From: Megalobrama amblycephala
Taxonomy: Eukaryota; Chordata; Actinopteri; Cypriniformes; Xenocyprididae
Length of the DNA stretch: 64,000 nucleotides
Direction: 5' to 3'
NCBI RefSeq assembly: GCF_018812025.1
Contig: NC_063045.1
Location: 18,463,046-18,527,045, forward strand
Shown: one piece after another, positions 12,780 to 31,800 of the stretch
Layout of the letters: the number at the start of each line of letters is the position of its first letter
How positions within the stretch are numbered: position 1 is the stretch's first letter
The notes under the pieces: generated by a model
The model's input: only the letters and a program-made list of their open reading frames with translations
Database searches by the model: none
What the model was told of the DNA's origin: nothing
Translations under genes and position numbers: made by a program

Positions 12780-13945
12780 TAAATGAGTAAAGTCATAACA
12801 CAAAACAAAAATAACAAGTAATTTGTAAAGAAAATATATACATATAAAATAAACATATAAAAATAATTAAAAAGCAAAACTATAAGCTATAGTAATTAAA
12901 TTTATACAGGGTTCTGGTCATCCCAAACGTCTTCCATTTAAGGATTATGGAGGCCACTGTGCTCTTAGGAACCTTAAGTGCAGCAGAATTTTTTTTGTAA
13001 CCTTGGCCAGATCTGTGCCTTGTCTCTGAGCTCTTCAGGCAGTTTCTTTGACCTCATGATTCTCATTTGCTCTGACATGCACTGTGAGCTGTAAGGTCTT
13101 ATATAGACAGGTGTGTGGCTTTCCCAATCAAGTCCAATCAGTATAATCAAACACAGCTGGACTCAAATGAAGGTGTAGAACCATCTCAAGGATGATCAGA
13201 AGAAATGGACAGCACCTGAGTTAAATATATGAGTGTCACAGCAAAGGGTCTGAATACTTAGGACCATGTGATATTTCAGTTTTTCTTTTTTAATAAATCT
13301 GCAAAAATGTCAACAATTCTGTGTTTTTTCTGTCAATATGGGGTGCTGTGTGTACATTAATGAGGAAAAAAATGAACAAATGATTTTAGCAAATGGCTGC
13401 AATATAACAAAGAGTGAAAAATTTAAGGGGGTCTGAATACTTTCCGTACCCACTGTATTTTTTTAATTCAGGTAAATTTAATTCAAAGTAATTTTATAAT
13501 GAAAATTGTACAACTATTCACTACAATATAAAATATAATATAAAAATAATCTATAGTATAAAAATCTAAAAATAAGCTATAGTAAAAATAGTTTTTATAT
13601 TTATTTTTATTTAATACATTAAAGTAATTTGTAAGGAAAATTGTAAGGCTATTTGCTATACTATAAAAATATAGTAAAAAAATGATAGTCTATAGTAAAA
13701 ATAAAGACTTTAGTCTATATTATAAAATATAATATAATATTTAATACAGCAAAGTGTAAGGAAAATTGTAAGGCTATTCACTATAGTATAAAAATATAGT
13801 CTATAGTAAAAAATATATAGTTTATGGTAAAAAATAAAGGCTATAGCATATAATATAAAAATATAGGCTATAGTAAAAAAAGGCTAACCTTTTTATTTAA
13901 TAAGGCAAAGTAATTTTGTAAGGCAAATCGTAAGGCTGTTCACCT
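12780..13945. repeat. AT-rich degenerate tandem repeat, split by a Tc1 fragment
   Basis: Units resembling AAGGCTATAGTAAAAATA and TAATTTGTAAGGAAAATTGT recur at irregular spacing from about 12780 to 12905 and from 13460 to 13945. The Tc1 fragment 12908-13455 interrupts the array. No coding potential. Confidence 0.7.
12908..13455. mobile_element. Truncated Tc1 element (right end only)
   Basis: This stretch matches the right third of the complete element at 24995-26587 almost base for base, beginning in the transposase N-terminal region and ending at the terminal repeat ...CTTTCCGTACCCACTG followed by TA (13456). The left boundary reads TATACAG directly followed by internal sequence, so nearly the whole left portion is missing. 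Confidence 0.85.
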
Positions 13946-14476
13946 GTACCTGCCCTTCAACTCAGACTGTGTAAAATGAAAAGCCCCAAAATATGACCTG
14001 CAGAGGCAATCATGGGATGAACTGTAATAATGGGGGTAAATTATGACACCATTATGACAGCACCGAAGAACACACAGCCTGACTGGAGAAAAAGAAAGAC
14101 AGATGACTCAGCAGTCACCCCCGTAATAAAGGCCTTGGTGTGGATGCACTATACTTTGAGGATATAATGTCTGTAGTAGTACGTTCATTATATTCCAAAC
14201 AAAAATCAGGTCAGACAAAACACGTCAGGCATTCAAACATCGCTGACTCAGTCCTCATTTAAATATTCAATAACAAAATAAAAGATGTTATATGAACCAT
14301 CACAATTGATTTCCTAAGACGACATTCGGGAAAGCTTTATGTGCAGCAATGTCAGTGTTTTGGCAAGTTGTTGGTTAGTTTTAAACATTTTAAGTCGTGT
14401 TAATTAGTGCCTTCCTCTTGCAGGATGACATGGTATAGCAAGTTCTAACAGTATGGACACACCTTCCGTATGATGG

Positions 14477-14483
14477 TATATAA
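14477..14483 (+). promoter_or_regulatory. TATA box of the cathepsin gene
   Basis: TATATAA lies 77 bp upstream of the chosen start codon (14560), placing transcription start near 14508-14513 and giving a 5' UTR of about 50 nt. It also argues against the in-frame upstream ATGs at 14470 and 14473, which would lie before the start of the transcript. Confidence 0.55.
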
Positions 14484-14559
14484 TGCAGAAGACGTGCTGC
14501 AGTTTCATCCGCACCTGAGACGCTCAGCCAGTCACTTTCTGCAGAGCCTGTGCATCAAC

Positions 14560-20093
<5,534 letters not shown>

Positions 20094-20112
20094 GACGAAC
20101 GAGACATTTTCC

Positions 20113-20118
20113 AATAAA
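20113..20118 (+). terminator. Poly(A) signal of the cathepsin gene
   Basis: AATAAA 20 bp after the stop codon TGA (20091-20093); a very short 3' UTR would result. Position fits the compact gene, but use of this signal is inferred. Confidence 0.55.
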
Positions 20119-21123
20119 GACTAATGAGGTCTTATTTTTGTGTCAGAAATCAGTTCATTAAGGGCAGCAGAACAACAGCACTACAGAGCTGTACTTTATT
20201 CATAATGTGTTTGCAGCCCATCTTAAGGTGTTTTATCCGATTTTTTCACACAACCTCTCCCACTGTGTAAACTGGGTTTTTTGTTGCATACCCAGGTGTG
20301 TTTTGAAACTATAAGCTGTTAGTTCTCACAATAGGCTACTAATGGAGACGAGGTCATATGCTTAAATGTTTTGTCTAGTTTAGTGTGTCGATTAGCTTGC
20401 TGTGTCAACAACAGGTTTGGTGCTATTGTTGTGCAGTGTTGCGGAAACTGTATTTAATCAGTGCATTTCATACATGACAAATGTGCCTTTAAAATGAAAG
20501 AAACATTTTTAAAAAATTGTGATGATGTTTAATTAAGAGAAATGTTAATAATGAAGATAAAAAAAGTTAAGTTGCTGTTTTAACCATTTTAAAAACATAA
20601 AACGTTACAAATATCAAAACAAATAGTAACTGCTAAAATGCATCATAAAAATTAAAAATGCTACAAAGATAACTATACTAATTTATAATGATCAGCAATA
20701 TTATTCTTTATGTAATGATTTAACGAACATCTAATTGTTTATCTCATAATCAATTTCTACATTGTAAAATACATATTTCTTATTTTTAAAAGGTTTTTGA
20801 CAAATAAATACATTTAAAAAGTTTCAAAAATCAATCAACCAATAAATACATGTTAAAAATTAGACATTGTTAGGGCTGAGACATAAAAAGTTAATTATTT
20901 ATGAAGTTCCTTGAGGTCACAGATATTCCTTGACTTGCCTATTGGTGGTGCCAGCAGGTGGGTAAAAATCACTGCCCTGCCTCTCCTCTGTACACACTGC
21001 TATCACACACCTGGAAAGACAAACAGGAAGAAAAGGGAATTTTTGAACTTTGCCAAGAGTAAGAACACACGCAGCTTGTGGTCCAAGAGTGTATGGGGTT
21101 GTAGTCTTGCTGTAAATGCATAT
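20119..21123. other. Cathepsin-lama3 intergenic region
   Basis: About 1 kb of AT-rich sequence between the cathepsin poly(A) signal and the first lama3 exon. It presumably contains the lama3 promoter and 5' UTR, but I see no convincing TATA box, CpG cluster or other element. No open frame worth reporting. Confidence 0.5.
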
Positions 21124-21150
21124 ATGGCATGTACATTTATAAATGGCTAA
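21124..21150 (+). promoter_or_regulatory. Short upstream ORF overlapping the lama3 start
   Basis: ATG 21124 begins an 8-codon frame (MACTFING) that stops at 21148-21150, overlapping the first lama3 ATG (21143) out of frame. Scanning ribosomes would meet it first; a second in-frame lama3 ATG at codon 12 (21176) lies just downstream and could be used after reinitiation. Confidence 0.4.
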
Positions 21151-24100
21151 ATTCTTATTCTTGGGAGTCCAAATTATGTGGACTGGAGTACTTGTGCTCT
21201 TTTATCTGGATCTCTGGGTATCTGCAGATGAGCGGGGACATCCAATAACATTCTGGTGGGACAATGATATCCAGGTTAAAATCAACAACAATCAAGAGTC
21301 GTGGAGGCCTATTTTCAGAAAGTATTGTGATTCCACACACATTAAGGTAAGACGTTGTAAAACATGCCCTGCTGCAAAAAATAAATTAAAAAATTTAAAA
21401 AATTAAAAATTAAAAACCTCTTAAAGCATGAGAGGTCTTAATCTGGACTTTGATAAGCAGGTCTCCCTGACTAATGATCTTTTGGATGGTTTTAGGGAGG
21501 TTTTGTGTATTTTTCAGATGGGAGCAGCTAAAAACTGCTAAAACCAACTTAAACCAACTAAGACTAGCATTGATATTTTGTGCAGTTCTTACAATTATAA
21601 TTAATTTTTTTTTTTTAAATAAAAGAACAAATATTGAACTAGATTGTCTGATGCATCAACAAATCAACATCGATCTTGATCATATATGTTCATAATATGT
21701 TCCGAATTCAGTCAGATTCATGAAAGGGTTAGTTCACCAAAAATGAAAATAATGTCATTCATTACTCACCCTCATTTCATTCCAAAGAAATTAAGACATT
21801 TTTGATGAAATCCAATGGAGGTCTCCACTGACGGCAATTTCACCGAACTTCTCAAGATCCATAAAGGTACAAAAAAACATATTTAAATCAGTTCATGTGA
21901 GTACATTGGTTCTACCTTAATATTATAAAGCGACGAGAATATTTTCTGTGCGCAAAAAAAAAAAAAAAAAAGTAATAATAAAAAAATAACGACTTTTCAA
22001 CAATATCTAGTGATGGGTGATTCCAAAACACTGCTCGAATCTTGTGATTACCACTGCACACAAAAAGTATTCTCGTCGCTTTATAATATTAAGGTTGAAC
22101 CACTGTACTCACATGAACTGATTTATATGTTTTGAGTACCTTTATGGATCTTGAGAGGTTCATTGACATTGCTGGCAATGCAGGCCTCACTGAGCCATCG
22201 GACATCAATAAACATCTTAATTTGTGTTCTAAAGATGAACGAGGTTTCACAGGTGTAGAACGACATGAGGGTGAGTAATAGATGACATTACTTTCATGTT
22301 TGGGTGAACTAACCGAACTAACGAATCATTCGATTTTTTCAGTGAATTCATCGAACCACTTCACGAAAACGATTCGTTTGAATCAATCCCAATGAACAGC
22401 CTTCTCTTTCGAACCGTTTCGAACATCTGGTTCATTACGAATCGCACAACTCGCCGACACATCCTCTTCCGAATATGTGAATTAAAATAAACACACTTAT
22501 TATATAAAAACTAAGACAGAAATATGTGTCTACATATAGATTTTTTTCTGTGCGTTTTTTGCGTACAGACGACAATGTAGTCAAAACGATCCCCGTTCAC
22601 ACAGATCCGCGAAATCGACTAAAAACGCTGCATGCATACCAGGCCAGTCATGGCGATGTCACCTTGCAAAAAAAACACTACTGTTGCGTTCCAGACCCAA
22701 ATTAAATGTCCCATCATTCTGTATAAGTGCCCACTTCAGACCTCAGTGAGTTTCAGGTTTCAGTCACTCATACGTCACTTGTTGACCACATGATGTCACC
22801 ATGACACAATGAGAGCATATCGTGTTTTTGTGTAAATTATGGCAAAACAGAATGAAAATAACATAAAAAATCGCTTTGAAAAACAAAAACAAAAAACAAA
22901 AACGAAGGTATTATTACATGAACTTAATGTCTAATGTTAAAGTGTTTACGTTCATATTCTTTGGAAGCAGGACGCGTCGACATCTTGGAAGTGACGTCAA
23001 ATGACGCGTCTCGCTGAGGTCGGGTTGTACCCCGAGACGAGTTCACACTCAGATATCCGACTTGCGTTCCCGAAGTTATCCTTGAAGCAGATGGGAAAAA
23101 TCCAAAGTAAAAAATGTTTTCCCGCTTTTAGTTGAAAATAGTGTCGTGTAAACTGCCCCTCAATCTTTTTTGAGCATGAACTGTTAAAAAAAAAGTGTCG
23201 AATCGTCGATTAACCTGCGCTGTAAACAACAGGTTTGATATTGTGTAGAAGCTCTCATTCGTAAATTCACACTACCATATTATTCAATTTTATTTATGTT
23301 CCGAATTCAGCCACTGATTCGTGAACGAATCGTTCAATCTTTTCAGTGAATCGCTTGAACCAGTTTGGATCGCTTTGTGTTCGGATGTGCTTTAATTACA
23401 GATTGTTTAGCTTTTGAAAAGTAAATCATTCATGTATACTACTTCAACATTTTTAGGAATCAAAAGCCCCCCCCCCGGTCAAGCAGGTTCAAGCTTGTTT
23501 TTCTCTAGGTATGTCGGATAACAAATTTGGCATAACGGACTGACATGCAGCCAAAATAAACACACGCTAAAACTGCAGGTAGCCTACAGTAGAACATGAA
23601 GACGTTAACCCTCATTTTCTGTGGATCTGCCTGCGCAATACTGAAGTCCTTACAGTTGCTTATCTGTCTTTTTATATGTCAAATTTGTAAAGTAATACCA
23701 TACCTTGAGGGTTAAAGTTCAGATTCCCAGCTCTGACTTGTAGGTGTTTTTAATGAACCGTCCAAACTACAGCCACACTTACAGACACTATGAAACAACT
23801 CCATTGTGATTCACTAAGTTCTTTCAGTGCCTTGATTTCATATTTTTTGCCAGCTGGAACAGTGTAAATGGTTATTAACTATGGTAAAAAATTAATATAA
23901 TATTCAGTGTTTTTAACTAAAATAATGTCTGTATACTTTTGTAGGGTTTATCAAAATGTCTGCACATGCTGAGATCTTATACTGTATGATGATTCTGTCC
24001 TCTGCACCATTACAGGACTGTGATCGTGGTTATTACAGGGAGAGAAGTGGACCGCATAAGGGACGGTGTGTACTTTGCAACTGCAACGGCCTGTCCAATG

Positions 24101-27100
24101 ACTGCGAACCACATACCGGAAAATGTTTGGTATGATTTAATCTTAAATCTTTTCCAGATTGATTCAATGAGATCCAGGCAGATAAGCAATGTTTTTGTCA
24201 AAGATCAAATTTAAATAAGGAAAAACAAATGTATTAAGTAAAAATTTAAAATTATAGAGACAAACAAATGAATCAAGTAAATAATAGTTTATTATAAAAT
24301 CCAAAGTATTTTATCTAACAAATGAAGATTGTGAAGATCATAGTATAGAGAAAGATGGACAAAAGAAGATATTTGCAGAATGAAAGGAGAGGTAGAAGAG
24401 ACGAAGCAGGAGAAGAAGCAGAAGTGAAGAGCAAAATACGAGCAACAAATATATGCAGGAACCTTACATCCTCCTAAACATATGTTTTGGTCAAATAAGA
24501 AAAGGTCAAACAGACTTATCCATTATGTCATAGTTGGTGTAACAGCTAGGTCGGCGTGACTGGTCAAATGTCAAAGATAGACGAAAATAGATATGCAGCA
24601 GAAGTTGTTTTGACACCTTTAAGAGAATATATCGCAGATCTCGCATTATCTCATGTCTGCAGAGCTGGAAACAGACATGTTTTGATACGAAGGTTTATCA
24701 CATAATCAGTTCTGATGGAAAGTACACCCACTCGATCTTACAGCACAGAAGAGACACCAAAGATCTTACATTTGGAAATAATCAAACATATCAGAGCATA
24801 TAAAAGAAAATATATAAATGATTAAAGAAAGTGTTATGTCCTCTTCATCTCCTCTTCAATTTTTATCTTACTATATGTCAGTTGTCCGTGAAAAGATGTT
24901 TCATGCCCAGGCTTGTGTGGCAATTTTCATCTAGCCATTTTAAATATTAGATTATTTTTATATTATATAATTATATTACATACTATTGTGTATACAGTGG
25001 GTACGGAAAGTATTCAGACCCCCTTACATTTTTCACTCTTTGTTTTATTGCAGCCATTTGCTAAAATCATTTAAGTTCTTTTTTTTTTCCTCATTAATGT
25101 ACACACAGCACCCCATATTGACAGAAAAACACAGAATTGTTGACATTTTTGCAGATTTATTAAAAAAGAAAAACTGAAATATCACATGGTCCTAAGTATT
25201 CAGACCCTTTGCTCAGTATTTAGTAGAAGCACCCTTTTGATCTAATACAGCCATGAGTCTTTTTGGGAAAGATGCAACAAGTTTTTCACACCTGGATTTG
25301 GGGATCCTCTGCCATTCCTCCTTGCAGATCCTCTCCAGTTCTGTCAGGTTGGATGGTAAACGTTGGTGGACAGCCATTTTTAGGTCTCTCCAGAGATGCT
25401 CAATTGGGTTTAAGTCAGGGCTCTGGCTGGGCCATTCAAGAACAGTCACGGAGTTGTTATGAAGCCACTCCTTCGTTTTTTTAGCTGTGTGCTTAGGGTC
25501 ATTGCCTTGTTGGAAGGTAAACCTTCGGCCCAGTCTGAGGTCCTGAGCACTCTGGAGAAGGTTTTCGTCCAGGATATCCCTGTACTTGGCCGCATTCATC
25601 TTTCCCTCGATTGCAACCAGTCGTCCTGTCCCTGCAGCTGAAAAACACCCCCACAGCATGATGCTGCCACCACCGTGCTTCACTGTTGGGACTGTATTGG
25701 ACAGGTGATGAGCAGTGCCTGGTTTTCTCCACACATACCGCTTAGAATTAAGGCCAAAAAGTTCTATCTTGGTCTTATCAGACCAGAGAATCTTATTTCT
25801 CACCATCTTGGCAAACTCCATGTGGGCTTTCATGTGTCTTGCACTGAGGAGAGACTTCCGTCGGGCCACTCTGCCATAAAGCCCCGACTGGTGGAGGGCT
25901 GCAGTGATGGTTGACTTTCTACAACTTTCTCCCATCTCCCAACTGCATCTCTGGAGCTCAGCCACAGTGATCTTTGGGTTCTTCTTTACCTCTCTCCCCC
26001 GATAGCTCAGTTTGAGCCAGCTCTAGGAAGGGTTTTGGTCGTCCCAAACGTCTTCCATTTAAGGATTATGGAGGCCACTGTGCTCTTAGGAACCTTAAGT
26101 GCAGCAGAAATTTTTTTGTAACCTTGGCCAGATCTGTGCCTTGCCACAATTCTGTCTCTGAGCTCTTCAGGCAGTTCCTTTGACCTCATGATTCTCATTT
26201 GCTCTGACATGCACTGTGAGCTCTAAGGTCTTATATAGACAGGTGTGTGGCTTTCCTAAGTCCAATCAGTATAATCAAACACAGCTGGACTCAAATGAAG
26301 GTGTAAAACCATCTCAAGGACGATCAGAAGAAATGGACAGCACCTGAGTTAAATATATGAGTGTCACAGCAAAGGGTCTGAATACTTAGGAATACTTAGG
26401 ATATTTCAGTTTTTCTTTTTTAATAAATCTGCAAAAATGTCAACAATTCTGTGTTTTTTCTGTCAATATGGGGTGCTGTGTGTACATTAATGAGGAAAAA
26501 AATGAACTTAAATGATTTTAGCAAATGGCTGCAATATAACAAAGAGTGAAAAATTTAAGGGGGTCTGAATACTTTCCGTACCCACTGTATAGCTGTGATA
26601 GGCCATTTTGGTTCTTTCTCATTATTAAGCATATTCAGGTTGAACAAGAGGGACTCCGCATGTCATGGATGTCCTCTTAGACTTATGGTCACCTATACTC
26701 ATATATAATAACCTCTCCCTTCTAAGTATGACCTGAACCATTTTAGGATCATCCCAGAAAGCCAGACCCAATTTTCGAGCCTGTCAAGAAGTATGTTGTG
26801 ATCGACAGTGTCAAATGCAGCACTAAGATCAAGTAGTACCAGCACTGATAATTTGCCTGTATCAGTATTTAAGCAAATATCATTATTTTCTTTATGAGCG
26901 CTGTTTCTGTGCAGTCAGAAACCAGATTGAAATTAAGAAAGAATCTACTGCCTGTGGTTGATTTTTATATTTTAGGTATTATTAACTGGCCAGAATTTTG
27001 AGATCGCAATAGACATTAAAGTCTTTTGTGCGTTAAGTGTACCTCAGTACTGAAGAGCTAAACCATTTACTGAAGAGCTAAACCATTTAGTGCTTTGTAA

Positions 27101-28805
27101 GTAATTAGCAAGATTTTAAAATGTATGCAATGTTTAAAGGGTTAGTTCTCCCAAAAATGAAAATTCAGGCATTAATTACTCACCCTCGTGTCATTTCAAA
27201 CCTGTAAGATCTTTATTCATCTTCAGAACACAAATTAAGATATCTTTGATGAAATCCGATGTCTCAGTTAGGCCTGCACTGAGAGCAAGATAAGTAACAC
27301 TGTCAGATGCCCAGAAAGCTACTTAAGACATATTTAAAACAGTTCATGTGACTGCAGTGGTTCAACCTTAATGTTATGAAGTGACGAAAAATACTTTTTG
27401 TGCGCCCTAAAAAAAACGACTTTATTCAACAATATCTAGTGATGGGTGATTTCAAAACAAAAGCTTAGAAGCTTCACAAGTCTTTTGTTTCGAATCAGTG
27501 GTTCGGAGCGCTAAAGTCACGTGATTTCAGTAAACGAGGCTTTGTTTTTCGAAATTTCAATGGTCCACGTGACTTTGGCAGTTTGATACACGCTCCGAAC
27601 CAATGATTCGAAACACAAGATTCGTAAAGCTTCGAAGCTTCATGAAGCAGTGTTTTGAGATCGCCCATCACTAGATATTGTTGAATAAAGTCATTATTTT
27701 GTTTTTTTGGCACACAAAAAGTATTCTCGTCACTTTATAACATTAAGGTTGAACCACTGTAGTCACATGAACTGTTTTAAATATAACTTTAGTATACCCT
27801 TTCTGGGCATTGAAAGTGTTAATTCTCTTGCTTTCAATGCAGGCCTCACTGAGCCATTTTATCAGAAATATCTTAATTTGTGTTCCAAAGATGAGCAAAG
27901 ATCTTACGGGTGTGGAACAACATGATTTTCATTTTTGGGTGAACTAACCCTTTAATGGGGAGCCAATGCAGTGTTGAAATGATGCTTTTTTGTATTTTTG
28001 CAGAACTGTCAGTTCAATACAGCAGGCGACCACTGTGAGCGTTGTATGGAGGGTTACTATGGCAGCGCCGCTCTCAAAACCTGCCGTATGTGTCCGTGTC
28101 CCTTAGCAAACCCACTGAACAAGTACGATGTCATATAATCATAAAAATACACACATAAAAGTTTGCTTTGTTTATTTAATTTTTTATTGTTTAAACATTT
28201 TTATTGATTGTTTAATTATTTGCATTATTTATTGTTAAATTATTTTTATTGTTTATTTAAAAAAAAAAATGTATTGTTTAATTTATTAAACAATTTTTTG
28301 TGCAGTTTTGCGATTGGATGTCTCCGGGTTGGAGATGAGTTTGAATGTTTGTGCAAACCTGGTTACTCTGGGGTTCGATGTGAAAGGTGTGTCTGGTTTT
28401 TAAAATATGCAAATATGCAAAAGAGTGTGCATGAATGCTTTTGAAGAGAAAGTTTCTCCTTTACTTCATATTTTAGGTGTGCGCTTGGATATTACGGCAG
28501 CCCTTTAGTAGAAAGAGGAAGTTGTCAGCCATGTGAGTGTGACCACGGTTACGTATGTGACCCGCAAACAGGCGGTAAGCAAGCTCTCATGATTTACATA
28601 ATAATAGTAATAATTATATAAAAATAGTAATAATAATAACATAAAAGTTTATGCTGCCAAAATAAAAATAGATAAAATAATAAAAATATTTTAAAAAGTA
28701 AAATTAAATGTTTTTCAAACCAAAAAAAAAAAGTGGAAATATTTGTTTTCTTTGTTTTCATAGATTGTTATGAGGCTGATGACCCACACACTGGCGACTG
28801 CTACG
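21143..28805 (+). CDS. lama3: lama3 block 1: signal peptide and laminin EGF-like modules
   Basis: Exons 21143-21346, 24016-24129, 28004-28122, 28306-28386, 28477-28574, 28764-28805 (residues 1-219). Exon 1 has a hydrophobic signal segment ([14 protein letters not shown]) followed by about 40 residues without recognised homology. Exons 2-5 contain cysteine-rich LE modules with [29 protein letters not shown] and [13 protein letters not shown]. The 42-nt sixth exon encodes a short repeat-like [13 protein letters not shown] and has a weak donor (G|GTTTGC). Confidence 0.9.
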
Positions 28806-31800
28806 GTTTGCTCTCACAATCCTCATCCATAAAAAAAATCCTCAAATTTCTTAATAATATTCTGGGCCTATATATCCTTACACGGGGCCTCTTTTATATT
28901 CCAATGATCATGTGATATTTATTCATATGCAGATGTGACAATGCATGACTGAGATCTGAATTGACTAACTCCAGGTTTTTCCTGTTAGAATGCGATATCT
29001 GTGTCATTAAGTTAATGGATGATCTTGAAGTGATGGATGATGAGTTCTCCACACTGAAGAATCAACTTGAGTCTTTTAGTCAGAATGTTACTTCATACGC
29101 GAGGCTGGAAAAACTTGAAGATGCCATCGCTGGTACAAAGGTCCCTACAACAGTTTCCCATAACAGCAGTTTAGAAGGACATTGGAATGCCAATGTATTT
29201 ACGCTTATCGTTTTTTGGAAAAAAAAACAAAACAAACGTTTTCCTTTTTTTAGGTTTTGGTCCACAAGTACACTGAATCTGTCTTGGCATTGCAACGAGA
29301 GATTTTGGAGTTTGAATCTGATCTCGAAAGTGTCAAAGATGACCTCGCTGTTCTCAATGACAAGGTACTGTTACTTTGTTTATGGTGGTTTATCTTTATG
29401 TCATCCATAAAATTAAGCTTCAAATTCATTGTTGTTGGGAATTGACATAGAATTACAACTTGTGTTTGTTTCTACAGGCAATTCAGATGTCCTGTACTGC
29501 AGTTCAGTTGCTAAAGACTTTGGACCAAACCTATCAAAGGGGGGGAAACCTACGATCTGAGACTGTGAACCTCTTACAAAAGATACAAGGTGAACCTATT
29601 AGATCCAGCTGAGCTTTTAATAGCCAACTTCTTCTTTAAATGTCTTCTTGCTGGTAAACTTGCACTTTTATTTCTTGACCCACGTAGAGTTCTTGGACGA
29701 GTTGAAGCTATCAAACCACACGGGTGGGAACACAGAGGAGGCTGCCAGGATGTTAAAAGAAGCCCGATGGATGTTGGAGAAGATGCGAAGACAGAGCTGC
29801 AGGGTTCAGAGAGAGCTGGCTAACCAGGAGCTCAGAAAAGCACAAATACGTGGGTCAATTGCTTCCGAATTGCACCAGTTAGGACAGGAGTGTCCGATCC
29901 TGCTTCTGGAGAGCCAACGTTCCTGCAGAGTTCAGCTCTGACTTGCTCCAACACAACTGTCTGGACATTTCTAGCAATCTGGAAGACCTTGATTAGCTGG
30001 TTCAGATGTATTTAATTGAGGTTAACTCTGGGATTAATTGGGGCTAAACTCTGCAGGACAGTAGTCCTCTAGGAGCAGGAATAGAAACCCCTGATTTAGG
30101 ACTTTGTTTTACGATCCTTAGTAGTGACCAAGCTCCTTTTTGGGTTCGAAAGCATGCTTGTTTCTCTTACAGTACTCAACCTCATCTTGAACGACCTGAT
30201 GGTTCCTTTGAATGGCTCCTTGGTTGTGGCTGATCGTATTGGACAGAACCTCATGGATCAGGCGGAATATCTTCGAGATATACAAGAGGCGCTTGTAGAT
30301 GCGCAGCTTGATGTGATCAAGGCCAATGGTGTTAATAAACTCAATGAGGAACAGCTGAAAAATATTTGGGTAATCAACTAATAATAGTTGGCGAATGTCC
30401 TCTTTAATGTAAAAACAGTCATTTTCAAACTTTTTTGACCGAGGACTAACTTAACTTAGCAGAGTTTGAGAACCATTACAATATAAGATGTGGATTTGTT
30501 CACATATGTCTTTAAACACCTTCATCAATTGTTTGTTTAACAGAAGCAGTTCAAAGTTTTGAGGAAAAATCAAGGAAATATCATAGCCAATGTGAACATG
30601 ACCAGAACGACACTAAAAGAGATAACAGATCTTCAGAAAATGATGGATGGCCTAACAGAGGTGACAAATAATGTTATTCTTTTGTAAAACATTCACCAGT
30701 TTGGATACTTACATTTTGTTCTCTGCCAGGAAATGTCTCGTCTTGCAGCTTTGTTTGACGGAGCAAAAACCGATCTAGACGCAAAACTCGAGCTACTCTC
30801 CGAAGCAACTGCTAAGGAGGGAATTGTGAGACAGGCTGAGGAGCATGCGCAGGAACTTATGAAGCTGGCTATGGACTTTCAAATGTACGTCATGAGTTCT
30901 CCAAACATCCCGAAACCATATTTTTGTTTCTAATGAAGTTTTAATGAGTTCATGTGTCTCGTAGGGTCATACTGAACATTACCAACTCAACCGCTGTTCA
31001 GAAAGCAATCGAAGCCATCAGAGCATTCACAGCCATCATCGATGCCATAAAGGAGGCGGAAGCTGCCGCCAAAAGTGCCAAAGAAGCGGCAGACCACGCT
31101 TTTGAAGTATGTCAGACGATAAATTAAAAAACTATCTCCCGGTTTCACAGACAAGGCTTAAGCTAGTCCCAGTCTAAAATGCATGTTTGAGCTGTTTCAA
31201 CTGAAAGCAACTTGCACTGACATATCTTAAAATATGTCAGTGCCATTGTTTTGTCTCAAGATGAACACCAGTAATGTTTTTTTCTAGTGTACATTTATAA
31301 AAGCTACTTAAATATCCTAGTTGAACTAAGGTCTAATACTGGCTCAGGCTAAGCCTATAATAGTTTGTCTAAATAAACTAAAAGTAAAACAAGTGAATTT
31401 ACTCATCATAATTTTATAATGTACAGTATGAAAAATGTATATTAATTTTGAGATTGGCTACAGATTACATTTTAAAGCATTAAATTAATTGTGTTTTTAA
31501 TGACTAACTATAAGTGAGCATTAGCTGATTGTGAAGATAATGTAATTGTAAAAATTAAATCTAATTAAATATACAAGACTTAATGATACAGATAAATTTA
31601 AAAATTGTCTAATATCGGCGTATAACCATTATTATACCAATATATTTTGCATTCTTTGTTGCGCTCCACTTATAACCAGTGTTGGGGGAAGTTACTTTTA
31701 AAAGTAATGCATTAAAATATTGCATTAACTCCCTAAAAAAGTAACTAATTGCGTTACTTAGTTTCTTTTTGTGGAAAGTAATGCGTTACATTACTTTTGT

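Noticed and set aside
14470..14559. In-frame upstream ATGs that would extend the cathepsin by 30 residues
   Set aside because: They lie upstream of or within the TATA box and would bury the signal peptide in the interior of the protein.
25253..25914. Several plus-strand open frames of 60-80 codons between 25253 and 25914
   Set aside because: They are antisense shadows of the Tc1 transposase on the minus strand.
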